DNA of 64,000 bases, from contig CM022677.1 in assembly GCA_012295275.1 (NCBI GenBank), positions 7,872,291 through 7,936,290 of the forward strand, in the 5' to 3' direction. Position numbers and translations under genes: made by a program. The notes under the pieces are model-generated. The model had not been told where the DNA came from. It ran no database searches and saw only the letters and a program-made list of their open reading frames with translations. Of the stretch, positions 1 through 10,599 are shown in pieces (within the stretch, counting starts at the first letter, position 1; every line of letters starts with the position of its first letter). This stretch comes from Chrysomallon squamiferum (Eukaryota > Mollusca > Gastropoda > Neomphalida > Peltospiridae).

Positions 1-59
1 ATTTTTAAAGTCTGCTGAATAAATTGATTTGATGTTTTATTTGCTGAGTTTATTTTCTA

Positions 60-345
60 TTTTGTGCATACATATGCAGGCCTGCACTCACATACACACA
101 CATCCAAGACACAAAACAAACACAGAAAATAACACACATACAAACATTACAATACTCACACAACAGAAAACACACACACACACACACACATATATATACT
201 TAAGCAAAACCCACACATACACACAAACAGACATAGCAATATATATAAACACATACACCAAAACAAACAAACAAATTCAGGCACACATATATGCAGTGAC
301 ATACCAACATACATACTGACTTACATCCCCACACATACAGTGCAG
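60..345. repeat. CA-rich simple sequence
   Basis: Imperfect CA/ACAC-rich tract with interspersed ATA. It opens several frames on both strands, but their translations are low-complexity His/Thr or Val/Cys strings, so it is treated as non-coding. It lies beyond the 3' end of the R1 relic gene. Confidence 0.85.
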
Positions 346-413
346 AACATAAATTTAATAAATAATAACTGATATTATCAAAAAAACTTCTTATAAAAAA
401 CACTTCAATGAAA

Positions 414-498
414 TCAAAGATCTGAGTTCTGCAGAATTAGCTCATGAAGAGCTGAATCTTCAGCCTGTCTCACTTTCATCCTCTTCTCCACTTCTTGT
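414..498 (-). CDS. R1 terminal coding exon
   Basis: A strong acceptor (TTTTTCTCAG) precedes 27 codons and a TGA stop. The first base completes an Arg codon begun in the exon at 1057-1139. The tail begins QEVEKRMKVRQ, highly charged with helical spacing, and ends at NSDL. This exon lies outside the inverted duplication. Confidence 0.65.
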
Positions 499-1056
499 CT
501 GAGAAAAACATTTCAGTATTTAATATTAATGTAATTAGGTATTGGTTTGTATAGTTTGTATTGTTGTATATTTACCTTTGTCACCCAGTAGCTGATATAT
601 TTTTCATGCTGGGGTGTCCTTAAACATTCATTAATTCATTTGTATAGTTTGTAAAAACAATGGCTATCAAAAATCTCACAGTTATTTAAAGATAAGCATT
701 AATTCCTGCCCATTTCACAAAAAGAACTGACATAATTTTATAAGCAGATGATACCAATATATATAATTACAAATAAAAATATTCTTTTTAAATTTTAAAA
801 TTTGTTTGATGAATTACTATTAATTGTTTTTACATTTTTTTTTTATATGCGTTCCGTCAATCAAAGTGAAAACCAACTACTTTGTTAAATCAGATGTACA
901 GCAGACACACTGGGTATCATAATTATGCATATACATTTTATGAACAGGGAAAGAAAGTGAAAGGAACAAAGAAAGTGAAAGAGAAAATCAGAGATGCAAG
1001 GAGAGAATTAGAGATAATGAGAGAGAAATAAAAAGACTATGACATCATCACTATAC

Positions 1057-1139
1057 CTGACTTCTGTCTCCAGTTCTGTACTTTTAACATCATCAGCTGT
1101 CATCTTAATTCTTGACACTATGAATGGCTGTCCAAATAT
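1057..1139 (-). CDS. R1 penultimate exon
   Basis: 27 codons plus two bases between acceptor TTTATGAG and donor GTATAG. It enters in phase 0 and exits in phase 2, matching both neighbours. It encodes IFGQPFIVSRIKM followed by an acidic helical stretch rich in Glu and Lys. The last ~23 bases and the donor are conserved in the right arm at 39340-39362. Confidence 0.65.
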
Positions 1140-1700
1140 CTCATAAACATAATAATCATTGTTAGTATTAAAGAACAAGGTTGCAGTTGTGATAAATATT
1201 TACAGCACAAACTTACAGCAAAACAGATAGATATTTACAGATTATATGATTAGACATACATACAGATAGCCACATAGGTACATATATAGACAGACAAACA
1301 GACTAATTTACATTAGACAGATAGACAAATATAAAACAAAAGAATACATAGATACATAGATATACTTATTTAGAAAGTAAAAGTATTTAGAGACTGGTAG
1401 ACATTGGGTAGATAGGTAGGTTGATGATGTAGACAACCAGACATACAGACAGACAGATTATTGTAGACTTACACTGGTAAATAAATAGTTAATAACTAGG
1501 CAGATGTAACACACACACTACATTAATAACTATTTTCTCATTCTTTTATTTATACATAGATTGTATTCAAACAAAATACTTTTGTAAGTATGTGTGTGTA
1601 TTTGTTATAATAAAATAAAGTTAATAAAAATAATGTAGTTATACTAATACCTTTTTAAAACTATTTATCCAAATTTTACACATGCACATACATGTGTGTT

Positions 1701-1736
<36 letters not shown>

Positions 1737-1797
1737 TATATATAAACAAAACATTTCATACACAGAATACAGAACATACATATACTTTGTGTATTAC
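1140..1797. other. R1 intron: AC/AT simple repeats
   Basis: Holds imperfect GATA/GACA-type repeats (1220-1480) and a TA tract (1704-1740). No coding segment or transposon end is visible. Confidence 0.6.
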
Positions 1798-1878
1798 CTG
1801 AAGCCAGGTAGGTACTTCTCCATCTTCTCCCCAGTAAAGTGTTCCATTCATCAACAGACAGAATACAGTCCTTAGAGT
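1798..1878 (-). CDS. R1 exon, 27 codons
   Basis: 81 bp, phase 0 at both ends, between TTTCTAG and GTAATA. The product contains MNGTLYWGEDGEVPTWLQ and joins in frame to IFGQPFIV of the next exon. The +1 frame is also open, so the frame choice rests on the downstream exons remaining open. Confidence 0.6.
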
Positions 1879-1927
1879 CTAGAAATTTAAAATACTTTCA
1901 TCACTTTCTGTTCTCTTCTATATTATT

Positions 1928-1929
<2 letters not shown>

Positions 1930-2014
<85 letters not shown>
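1930..2014. repeat. (GA)n microsatellite
   Basis: About 85 bp of uninterrupted AG dinucleotides in an R1 intron. It produces a spurious poly-(Ser-Leu) frame on the minus strand. Confidence 0.95.
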
Positions 2015-2017
<3 letters not shown>

Positions 2018-2179
2018 ATGGAGATGAACATACTGAATTATCAAGTGGGAAAGACAAGATATAAATATTCATAAATAAAGAGAATGTGATGTTTATTAAT
2101 ACAGATAGATACATAGAAAGATAGACAGATAGCTGTGAACTGTTATTACTACACTATTACATACTATATAATAACTCAC

Positions 2180-2271
2180 AATGACCTTTCAACATGGCTG
2201 CAGTGTCAGAAGTTGACTGTTTCCTTTATCTGCGAGAATGGCTAGACAGCACATCATATTACCCAGCATTC
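2180..2271 (-). CDS. R1 exon with in-frame TGA
   Basis: 92 bp between acceptor CCCTCTAG and donor GTGAGT. The entry phase matches the upstream exon (G|GA = Gly) and the exit phase 0 matches the downstream exon. The product starts MLGNMMCCLAILADKGNS and reaches LQPC, then meets TGA. CGA (Arg) to TGA would explain it. A 1-base frameshift near the 3' end is the alternative. Confidence 0.55.
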
Positions 2272-2367
2272 CTAGAGGGAGATAAACAAACAAATAAATG
2301 ATATGACAAATTTCAATAAATAAGAACCATATAAATGTTAAAATAAAAAATAACTATAACTGTTTAC

Positions 2368-2433
2368 CAGGATGTCCTCCAAGTGCTGTCAGTTTAATCA
2401 GAAAGATAATGAGTTTCCACCAGTATTCAGGCT
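2368..2433 (-). CDS. R1 exon, hydrophobic helix
   Basis: 66 bp, entry and exit both phase 1, donor GTAAAC. It encodes PEYWWKLIIFLIKLTALGGH, a hydrophobic, probably buried helix. The acceptor (TTAAAG) has a poor pyrimidine tract, so the 5' edge is less sure. A degraded inverted counterpart lies near 38885 in the right arm. Confidence 0.5.
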
Positions 2434-2819
2434 CTTTAACTCAGAGTTGTGTCCCTTGGTGGTACAGACAAAGACTAAGTGCACCGTCAGTTTCAATCTT
2501 AAATTTAAATAAAACAGGCCTGAGTATTCTGTACAAAACATTTAAACATATAAACTGATAACCAAATACACATACTATTATCTTAATAGTAGCAATTATA
2601 ACTATTGCTGATACACACATGCACTCACTCATACACACACACATGGTTCTATCCCATCTTGTGGAAGTCATAAATAAATCACTAATCCCATTCACTGTAC
2701 TCAAATAAGACAGTGGACTAGGCCACAGGGTTGAGTGTCGTCCCATCCTGTCAAATCCCATGTACCGGCCACAGAGGAGTAACAAAACAAGTTGAATTTG
2801 CTTATTTGTGTATTTAATA

Positions 2820-2986
2820 TTCAAGCACTATATTCAGAGATAGTATTATTCAAAGTTCAAGCACTATATTCAGAGATAGTATTATTCAAAGTTCAAGCAC
2901 TATATTCAGAGATAGTATTATCCAAAGTTCAAGCACTATATTCAGAGATAGTATTATTCAAAGTTCAAGCATTAAATTCAGGGATA
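2820..2986. repeat. 36-bp tandem repeat, about 4.6 copies
   Basis: A unit built on CAAGCACTATATTCAGAGAT plus AGTATTATTCAAAGTT, nearly identical between copies, with the last copy drifting. It abuts the Mutator-like relic and is absent from the right arm. Confidence 0.9.
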
Positions 2987-3364
2987 CCTTGTTCAGATAC
3001 ACTATGATCAACTCAGTTACAACTGCACAATGTAAAACTGGTTCCACAAACCAGGCCCAAGAGGAGAATGTCCCGTCCATGTAGATTGTCTCAGCTGTCT
3101 GTAGATCTCTTAGCTGATCATCAGTTGAGAACTCCAACATTTTGTCAGCATCTCCATCTGAGAACAAGAGGAAGCATCTTGTGTTTGTGTCCAGGGTGCT
3201 TCTCTGGAGGCTGGGAGGATGGGGATGGGGGTTTTATGATGATGGTACAAGGTGCTCTTCACATTGTGGAAGGTAGGCAAGGCAGGAACGTTGTTGTCAT
3301 CGTGGTGGACAATCTCATCATTGTAGATCTGTTGTGTGATTTCATCTCTCGCCTGCTTGTGCAT
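2958..3364 (-). pseudogene. Mutator-like (MULE) transposase relic 1
   Basis: Seen: the upstream frame (3364 to about 3170) reads QARDEITQQIYNDEIVHHDD and continues with a Pro-rich linker. The next frame (3167 down) reads EFSTDDQLRDLQTAETIYMD followed by GTFSS. Known: in MULE-type DDE transposases of animals an H-x-x-R...Y linker precedes the motif 'L..a.tiYmDGTFk', whose Asp is the first catalytic residue. One frameshift near 3168 separates the two parts, and the remainder of the catalytic domain is missing. Inference: a truncated dead copy inserted into an intron of R1 in the same orientation. The right arm of the duplication has no equivalent, so the insertion probably followed the duplication. 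Confidence 0.75.
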
Positions 3365-4018
3365 GTGCTCATGAAATGAATGGCAGTCTGGTTATCAGGT
3401 GGGTGATTAAAAAACATAAAACAAGACATGGGGTGGGTCAGGTTGTTATTTCTGTATTAATTATGACAAAATCGGACGACACCACACACACAAACACACT
3501 ATTAGCTGAGCAGCAATTATCACTACTGCTGATACACACACTCACTCACTTACTCACTCACACACACAATCACACATTAGCTGAGTAGCAATTATCACTA
3601 CTGGTGATACACACACACTATAAAGGATTTCTTGTAAATTTCTCTGGGGCCAGTATGCCAGACTTGCAACAGAACTTTGATTTGATTCATCTTGATAAAA
3701 ATGAAAAAAAATGAAAAAAACAACATTCATCTTTCATATACATACCACAACACATACTGAAACACACATAGAAAAAGCTAGCAAGTACATTTACAGAGAC
3801 ACACATACACAGACAGACAGAAACTCAGAAACAAACACCAACTAACCCTAAATACCAACAACAGATGACAAATACACTGAGATGCCAAACACAGACACAA
3901 ATAGAATGACAAAGAATGAATGAGAAAGAAAATACAGAGAAGAAAGAGAGAGTGTTAAGTAGAATGAGGTTGATAGTTATGGATAAAGAAAAATATAGAC
4001 AGAGAAAGTATGTGTAGG

Positions 4019-4021
<3 letters not shown>

Positions 4022-4086
<65 letters not shown>
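4022..4086. repeat. (GA)n microsatellite
   Basis: About 65 bp of GA dinucleotides in the R1 intron. Confidence 0.95.
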
Positions 4087-4089
<3 letters not shown>

Positions 4090-4420
4090 TTCAAGAGCAT
4101 GAGAACAAAGACAAAAAGTAAACAAGCAGTTTTTATATATTTAATACACATACCTAATAAACAACTGGCGTTCAGACTTAATTCCTGCAGAGAACTTGTG
4201 TCTGATTTGGATTCTGGAAACTTGGCAACTGTACTTTAACTATCAGCAGAAAAAAGTAAAAACAAAAAGAAGAAAACATATAATAATGAGAAATTTGTCA
4301 AATCTAAATAGTTAGAAAATGAAATACACATGTGTGTGTGTGTATGTGTAAGATATATAAATATATATAAGAGAGAGAGAGATATTAATAAGATATAATA
4401 ATATACAAATCTAAATTAAC

Positions 4421-4508
4421 CATCAACAGTAAGTGTTTGGTTGTTAACTTTTCCATCATTCAGATGAAAAGCAGTCATCTTTGGATGATTGAAAACAGCA
4501 GACAAAAA
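4421..4508 (-). CDS. R1 exon, helical repeat-like
   Basis: 88 bp, entry phase 0 and exit phase 1, acceptor GTACTCAG and donor GTTAAT. The product begins FLSAVFNHPKMTAFHLNDG. The inverted copy at 36606-36694 is 89 bp and therefore frameshifted. The conservation of both splice sites in the copy supports this being a true exon. Confidence 0.7.
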
Positions 4509-4682
4509 CTGAGTACTCAGTTTAGTGATTCCAGCGGTTTATTCCTGATTCTGGCAGTGAGATTATAACACATCTTAACTGGACACGCTGGTTGTTCCAT
4601 TTCTGGGTTTTATTTCTCACTCTTACTAATTGGTGTTCCATCACCTTAATTGATGTACTTTTGTCCACAATTTGTAGGACAA

Positions 4683-5626
4683 TCAGTCAGACTCTACACA
4701 AGAAATGTCCCAGAAAGCCACTGCGAGCTGACAAGTAGGAAGCCGTGTCCCAGGTACACATATTATTGATCCAAGCTGGAAGAGCTTGTTCTTGTCTTCT
4801 TCAGTGTGGCAGGACTTCCTTGGTTTCTGTCCACCTTCCAGCTGCAGCAGATGGACTTCCTTGTTGGCATTCTCTGACTTGAACAGGAGAATCAGCTCAT
4901 ATATGTTCATGTGTGGTTTCACGCCTCTCTTGGCCAACCTGCTGTTGTAACCTTCACAGTTGTTGTTTGTCCTAGGGGTGTTGCTCCTGAAGTGGTTCCA
5001 AATGGTCAATGGAAAGTTGCCATTAATCCACGTATCTCGAAAGTACTCGTTGAACTGAAAGCAAGCTGGCAGATCTGGTTTGTGGGTCACTACAAGGTTG
5101 TATCCATCCACAACACGAGGAACTGGAAGGAACGCTAGTCCAACAAACATACGGAACCACCTGCGTACATCCTCACTGGATATGTAAGCAGGGCAGAGGC
5201 CCAATCCTTGAAGAATCCGAGACAGGGCTTGGCCGAAGTGGAATAAGCATCCCTTCAGATGTGTAGATGGCATCAAATCACGAATCACATTGTGCACCAC
5301 GATTTCAAAATCCACGATCACAGTTTTAGGTTCAACAGAAAAATTCTGGCACACACACACACATGGATTAGGTGACAATGAATCACATACAGCTGGTAAA
5401 AGATCTTCCAACAGATCTTGAATGTTTCATCCATTGATGTAGTCTCAGACTCGCAAAGTCTCCTAAAATCAGCACCAGTACCAAACACGATGATTCTACT
5501 CTCCACCTGCACGTCATCCACAAGGACAAAATCAGATCCCAACTGTCTTGGTCCACTCACCTTCCAGGTGTAAATCCATGGCTGCCTTTGGAGTTTGCAG
5601 GCTTTTTCACTCTCTGATGCCCTCAA
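4683..5626 (-). pseudogene. Mutator-like (MULE) transposase relic 2
   Basis: Seen in two frames. The 5' part (5626 to about 5380) reads VESRIIVFGTGADFRRLCES, then TTSMDETFKICWKIFYQLYV. The 3' part (5411 to 4683) reads VIVDFEIVVHNVIRDLMPST, then GCLFHFGQALSR, and later NTPRTNNNCEGYNSRLAKRG. Known: these match the MULE pattern of a DGTF-type first Asp region (here MDETF), D-x-E in the second block, C-x2-H, and the downstream 'RTNN..E.' block carrying the last acidic residue. Breaks: one frameshift near 5400 across a CA-rich stretch, and DGT changed to DET. Sequence upstream to about 5830 (EELTSFPKIHEEERKKL) may also belong. The right arm lacks this segment entirely, so it is a post-duplication insertion. 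Confidence 0.85.
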
Positions 5627-5829
5627 ACATACTCAGCTTGGAAGCTATGTCCTGTGGTGTTGCGTCTCCATACCCAGTCCACAATTTCTTCCTCTCCTCT
5701 TCATGTATCTTTGGGAAACTGGTCAGCTCCTCCCATGCTTGCTTCTGCATGGTGTTGGTCAGTAGGTGGACAGCAACTTTGCTCTCATCCGAGGAATGGA
5801 TGTGGTCTTTACCTCTCCCGACCTAGTCC

Positions 5830-6373
5830 CATCCGGTGTAGTAGTCACAGTGGCAAGGCACCTTGAATACAGACATCTCCATGACATTCTTGTTATTAAT
5901 CCGCCGTGCATACCTATATCCATTTATCTTGTTAAAATTGCTAATATTTCCTGTCTCAAATTTTACTGAGATACAACATTAATTTCATGTCTCCAAACAT
6001 TAATTTTCTTGCAATCTCTATTCCGGCTCACCTCTGCTCTTCACTGCTCATTAAAGTTAATCTCGTTAATCGCCCCCTCTGTTCTTCATGCCTCTTGTTA
6101 ATCGCAGTTGTAGTAGTTTTAGTAGTAGTAACAGTTGTAGTAGCAGTTGTAGCAGAATTCGTAGTTGTGCTATTAGTGGTAACAATACTAGAAGTAGTAA
6201 TAGTTTTAATATTAATAGAACTAGTAGTAGTAATAGTGGTAATAGTTGTAGTATTAGTAGTAACTGTACTAGTTGTAGTATTAGTACTAGTTGTAACTGT
6301 GATAGAATTAGCTTAGGTCATATAGTAGTAGTAAATACAACAAGAAGAGGTGGTAAATAACTGGAGCCACCAC

Positions 6374-6408
<35 letters not shown>

Positions 6409-6754
6409 ATGTAATAATGGTAGTAAAAATAACATAATTAACATATATAGTGTAAGTAACAACAGTAGAAATAGCAATATAGAAGGAGCAGAAGTAGCAA
6501 TATTAATAACTAATTGATACTGATGGAGAATTACATATACTACTACTAATAATAACAATAATAATAATAATAAATAATAATAACAATAACAATAATAATA
6601 TTAATAATAACACTAACACTAACACTAACAATAATAATAATACTGACAACAACAACAACAAGAAAACAAAGAAGATGAAGAAGAAGAGAAAATAAGAATT
6701 TATTTTTCACAGGTATACATATATAAATATAAAAATAATTTCTTTGTTATTGGA

Positions 6755-6789
<35 letters not shown>

Positions 6790-6847
6790 CTATTATTATT
6801 ATTATCATTACTATTATCATTATTACTATTATTACTACTAATACTAC

Positions 6848-6899
<52 letters not shown>

Positions 6900-6935
6900 A
6901 AAGATTTTATAACAGTTATAATTCAGATTACTCAC
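5830..6935. repeat. Trinucleotide-rich R1 intron
   Basis: GTA/TAG-type imperfect repeats (6090-6420), AAT/AAC repeats (6540-6660) and a long TTA tract (6757-6898). Open frames here are poly-Ile, poly-Asn or poly-Ser and are not genes. Confidence 0.8.
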
Positions 6936-7045
6936 AGCACTCTCAGTGTCTGTTTTATCAGTGGTGAGGCTAAGGAAGATCACTGTTGTGTTAGAACACA
7001 TTGCCAAACACATGGCTCGGAAAGCCTGGATTCCAAGACTGTTTC
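6936..7045 (-). CDS. R1 exon, duplicated in the right arm
   Basis: 110 bp, acceptor CTTATCAG and donor GTGAGT, entry phase 1 and exit phase 0. The product starts NSLGIQAFRAMCLAMCSNTT and continues VIFLSL, resembling an alpha-helical (HEAT- or LRR-like) repeat. The inverted copy at 35299-35399 keeps both splice sites but is 9 bp shorter and frameshifted. Confidence 0.7.
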
Positions 7046-8193
7046 CTGATAAGTTCTAAACCTAGCTAAAAAATAAGTAAATAAACAAAAATAAAGGTGT
7101 TAATAATTAATGAAAATATAGAATACTAAAATATTCAGTAGGTTGTAATATTAAATAAAATAATAAAAAGATTAATAATATTATATATCCAATATTATGT
7201 AATTCAGTATGATTATATTTTTAAATAAATAAAAAATAATAAGAAAATTAATAAATAAATAAATAAATGATACATACATAAAATGGATAGATACATAGAA
7301 AGATTTATAAATAAAAAAAAAAAAATAAAAAAAAAATAATCAACTGTCTACTAAAACTTGTTTTAAGAGCATTTTTATAAATTAAAACTATAAATAAATT
7401 TAGAATTATTTAAAAAACTGATTCTTAAGCTATTTATATTCAGAATTATCAAAAGAGAACTTAAAGAAAGATTATATATAATATATATTACAGCTTTGAC
7501 AATAATTGTTAAAAATCATAATGAAATGAAACAGAGAAAAAAGAAAGAAACTTGCTAATTAGGAACAAATAAGAAATGATATAAAGACACAGACTGACAT
7601 ACAGAAGGACAAACAGATAAGTATATAGTAAGTAGCGACCCAGCTAAAGAGGGAGATTCTCAGAAAGAAATACAGACAGACAAACATAAGTATATAGTAA
7701 GTACAGACATAGGTATATAGACAGATTCTCAGAAAGAAATACACACAGACAAACATATAAGTATATAGTAAGTAGAGACAAAGGTATATAGACAGATTCT
7801 CAGAAAGAAATACAGATGAACAGATAAGTATATAGTAAGTACAGACATAGGTATATAGACAGATTCTCAGAAAGACAAACATTTTTATCTGAACGTTTTC
7901 TAGGAAAGAAATACACACAGACAAACAGATAAGCAGAGAGAGATAGAAATAAATAAATAGGGAGACAGACAGAAAGAGAAACAGACAGATAGACTAAGAC
8001 ATATTTATAGACATAATTACAGACTGAATATTTTTTAAAGGTTTTAAAAAGTGACTAAGTTGTAAAGCTTGTGGCAATTTAAGTCTTGGTTGGCTGCTTT
8101 CAACAAAATCTCCAGTTTCACAACAAGATTAATCAGTCAAGTCAAACTTTTTCTGCATGTGTGAATGCATATCTTCCATGCTGTCACCCTTAC
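7046..8193. other. R1 intron with ~70-bp tandem repeat
   Basis: AT-rich. At 7617-7925 there are four units of 57-71 bp sharing AGTATATAGTAAGTA and CAGATTCTCAGAAAG. A related single unit survives in the right arm near 34690-34750. Confidence 0.75.
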
Positions 8194-8455
8194 AGAAAAA
8201 AGTTTTGAAACTAATTTCTTTTCTTTTGTCAGAATTGTTTCAGCAGTTTGTTCACTTTCTTTCTTTGACATTATACCTCTCGTAATGGGTGGTGATGTTT
8301 CTGGTTTCTTTTCTAGTGTATCTGGATGTTTGTTGGCACATGAGTTTTTAGTGGTTGGTGTGGTTATGTCAGTTTGTCTCGGGTCTAATGGTGGTACTGC
8401 TGTTGTTGGTGCTGACTGCTGTTTCTTTTTCAATGATGTGAAACCCATGTCAGTT
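8194..8455 (-). CDS. R1 exon, Ser/Thr/Lys-rich linker
   Basis: 262 bp between acceptor TTATTTCCACAG and donor GTAAGG. It encodes 87 residues including MGFTSLKKKQQSAPTT and a polar, probably disordered Thr/Pro/Lys-rich segment. It enters in phase 2 and exits in phase 0, and neither agrees with the nearest exons found, so a small exon may be missed on each side. Alternatively the Met of MGFT could be an internal start. The right-arm copy (34455-34540) is frameshifted and stops after about 19 codons. Confidence 0.55.
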
Positions 8456-8866
8456 CTGTGGAAATAACAAAAGAGAGAGAAAAAGAAAAAAATATATACA
8501 TATTTGTAAAACAAGAAACATGAAGAAGAACTATAATAATAAAAATAATTATAACTAGCTTGTAAAAAAAAATAATAACAATAATAATAATAATAAACAA
8601 ATAATAAAATAAAATAATTTGAATTATTAGAATGTAGAAAAATAACTAGAAAGATGAAGATGCAGTTAAGAGATTGAAAATATTAATACTATAAATAAAT
8701 AAAAAATAAAAAAGTAAATAAATAAATTAGTAAATCAAAATTTAAATTAAAATTATAATAATAAAATAAATACATACACATAAATACAATAATCATAATA
8801 AAAATAATAATTCTAATTCTTCAAATAAAATGAGCAGGATAACACAATTCAAAAAATCGGTCTTAC

Positions 8867-8912
8867 AACATTTTCTACTGAAGTGCTGGCTAAGGCAGCT
8901 TGAATCTGTTGT
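8867..8912 (-). CDS. R1 exon, 15 codons
   Basis: Acceptor GATCCTAG and donor GTAAGA. One base plus 15 codons (QQIQAALASTSVENV). The first base completes a Gly codon (GG|A) begun at 9123. A second AG eight bases upstream is an alternative acceptor, in phase 0. It lies just outside the inverted duplication. Confidence 0.5.
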
Positions 8913-9122
8913 CTAGGATCCTACAACAAAATATAATATTCATTAATAAACTAAACATAAAATGTAGTGCAAGTAGCATTTTACATTATTGAAATAGTTG
9001 TAAATTCTGTAAATAAAATATTGAAATAAATTCAACGTATTTGTTTATTGTTTAATTATAATATAAGATAAGAGTGTAATGTGTGTGTTTTTGTGAGTTT
9101 TTTTTATTCATTAAGTTATTAC

Positions 9123-9226
9123 CCTTTCACATTGTTAAGGTCTAGAATCCATGTTTTGATGATCTTTTTGTAAAAGTTCTTTTCAACAAAAGGATCAACA
9201 CCTTTTGGATCCACATGTTCATCAGT
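9123..9226 (-). CDS. R1 exon, 34 codons
   Basis: 104 bp, acceptor CATCTCATCAG and donor GTAATA, entry phase 0 and exit phase 2. It contains DPFVEKNFYKKIIKTWILDL. Charged and aromatic helical sequence with good codon structure. Family not recognised. Confidence 0.6.
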
Positions 9227-9428
9227 CTGATGAGATGTTCTTCAGGATGAAAGTTAAGTAGCAACAAAAGTTAGGAAAGGAAAGAGGTGTACAAGAATTA
9301 AATAAAAATATTGATAACTAAGACAGTATGTTTACATTGTAAAAAGAAGCTTTACAGCATCTTAACAAAATATTAAAGCAACTGGTCTGGAAAAGAACAG
9401 CATATATGTTGATTTAATAAACACTTAC

Positions 9429-9450
9429 TTCAAGCTGGTCACTAATGAAA
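9429..9450 (-). CDS. R1 microexon, 22 bp
   Basis: 22 bp between acceptor GTTTTAGCAG and donor GTAAGT. It supplies the last base of a Ser codon and seven residues (FISDQLE). Phases agree exactly with the exons at 9712-9772 and 9123-9226, which is the main support. Confidence 0.5.
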
Positions 9451-9711
9451 CTGCTAAAACAGACCAAATCGAAAGTAAAGAAAAAATATTTTATTTAAGA
9501 ACATATACAGCATGTTTTTTTACTAGATTTAATAAAAAAGGTAACTACCTACACAGAAAATGAAAAAGAAACCCTGTTTCTGCAATATAAAGTGACACCC
9601 TTTTAAACAAGCAACTAAAAATATTTTTCTAATGTACGTCTTTGGACAGAAAAAAACAAACAAACATATACCATAATGTTATACATATATCAGGCTAGAT
9701 TGTTAAATAAC

Positions 9712-9772
9712 CTTATAGCAGTCTGTGTAGCAGATTCCACATCTTGCAGATCATGCACCATAAACATAAGCA
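9712..9772 (-). CDS. R1 exon, HEAT-like helix
   Basis: 61 bp, acceptor TTTTTTAG, donor GTTATT, entry phase 1 and exit phase 2. The product reads LMFMVHDLQDVESATQTAI, which has the hydrophobic spacing of a HEAT-type helix. This is an impression, not a family match. Confidence 0.55.
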
Positions 9773-10133
9773 CTAAAAAAAATAGTTTTGTATAAATGGG
9801 AAAAAATATACATTATAACTTTAGAAATGTGCTGTTTAATGGTTCAATAAACCTAATGTAATTCATTGGCCTTAATTTCACCAAATCATTAACAACTGAA
9901 TTTTAGAGAAATCATTAAATAAATATTTTATTATTTGAGTCATTTTTCACTTCTTAGGCAGAGAAGTAATTTTATTCCTCAGATTATTTAGTGACAACAT
10001 CTTTACTCACAATCTAGAGATTGTTATTTATTGTCATCTTAGAATAGATGCATAAATGCCTCACAGGAAATAACATGCCCATAATTTGTTTAAAAGAAAA
10101 TTACATATATTTGATTTAATTATTGCTCGTTAC

Positions 10134-10324
10134 CTGCACATAAAACATTTGTTTCACATGTTTCTTGAAGATTCCTGTGTCATCTGTTCCTCAGTCTTTG
10201 CCTCCATTCTTAGGTGCAGAATTTGTTCATGCTCTTATCTCAAATGTTATTCTAGTGCCTCTACCACATGTTTCACTACAACTACCCAGTCTCTGAAGTG
10301 ACCATACAGACCAGAAACCACCAT
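10134..10324 (-). CDS. R1 candidate exon with stops
   Basis: Acceptor CACACTTACAG and donor GTAACG bound 191 bp. The 5' part reads MVVSGLYGHFRDWVVVVKHV and on to EALE, then TAA. A 1-base shift gives ITFEIRA then TGA, KNGGKD then TGA, and an open end KKHVKQMFYVQ. Both TGAs could come from CGA. Coding-like but broken, and its phase does not match its neighbours. Confidence 0.4.
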
Positions 10325-10477
10325 CTGTAAGTGTGAAATTAAATAAATAAATATATAATAAATAAATAAATAAATAAATAAATTAATTAATTTAAAATGA
10401 CAAATACTTTTTAATTGTACTTGAAATCTAGTACTAAAATGATTTTCTTTCATGTAGAAGTTGAATGTCAGATTAAC

Positions 10478-10587
10478 TTGCCTGCTCAAAGCTTAGTGAG
10501 TTCTTTCAATTGTACTGCCAGTACAGAATAGTCTGCTGCTGTCAATACATGAGTTGGTGAGGATCCAATTCCAAGATATATTAATGT
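10478..10587 (-). CDS. R1 candidate exon
   Basis: Open stretch reading TLIYLGIGSSPTHVLTAADY and on to LKELTKL, then TGA four codons before a GT. It continues the phase-0 exit of the exon at 15781-15858. The acceptor (CTCAAAG) and donor (GTTAAT) are weak. Residue composition is convincing, the boundaries are not. Confidence 0.4.
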
Positions 10588-10599
10588 CTTTGAGACAGG

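Larger units (their letters stand above)
2434..4420. other. Large R1 intron rich in repeats
   Basis: Contains the 36-bp tandem repeat at 2820, a Mutator-like relic at 2958-3364, short copies of the CAATTATCACTACT minisatellite (2590-2640, 3480-3620) and a GA tract at 4022-4086. Nothing else is recognised. Confidence 0.6.
610..8850 (+). repeat. Left arm of inverted segmental duplication
   Basis: Read against the reverse complement of 33770-39785, matching anchors occur in the same order along the arm. The pairs are 610-780 with 39640-39785, 880-1080 with 39355-39525, 2450-2560 with 38815-38890, 4421-4520 with 36595-36694, 6936-7045 with 35299-35399, 7890-8040 with 34550-34690, 8400-8455 with 34455-34540, and 8640-8850 with 33770-34040. 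Both exons and introns of R1 match. This arm is about 2.2 kb longer, mainly because of a Mutator-like insertion and local repeats. Confidence 0.85.

Noticed and set aside
2441-2824. 127-codon minus-strand frame
   Set aside because: It crosses an R1 exon in the wrong frame and a minisatellite copy. Composition is not protein-like and the right-arm copy does not keep the frame.
6744-7013. Poly-Ile, poly-Asn and poly-Leu frames at trinucleotide tracts (also 27717, 51724, 55128, 58945, 60435)
   Set aside because: Pure translations of TTA/TAG/ACT microsatellites.
6936-7045. NLR-type leucine-rich repeat for the R1 exons
   Set aside because: NSLGIQAF...NTTVIFLSL recalls an LRR, but neighbouring exons lack the asparagine ladder and no NACHT domain was seen. 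Left as unrecognised helical repeat.
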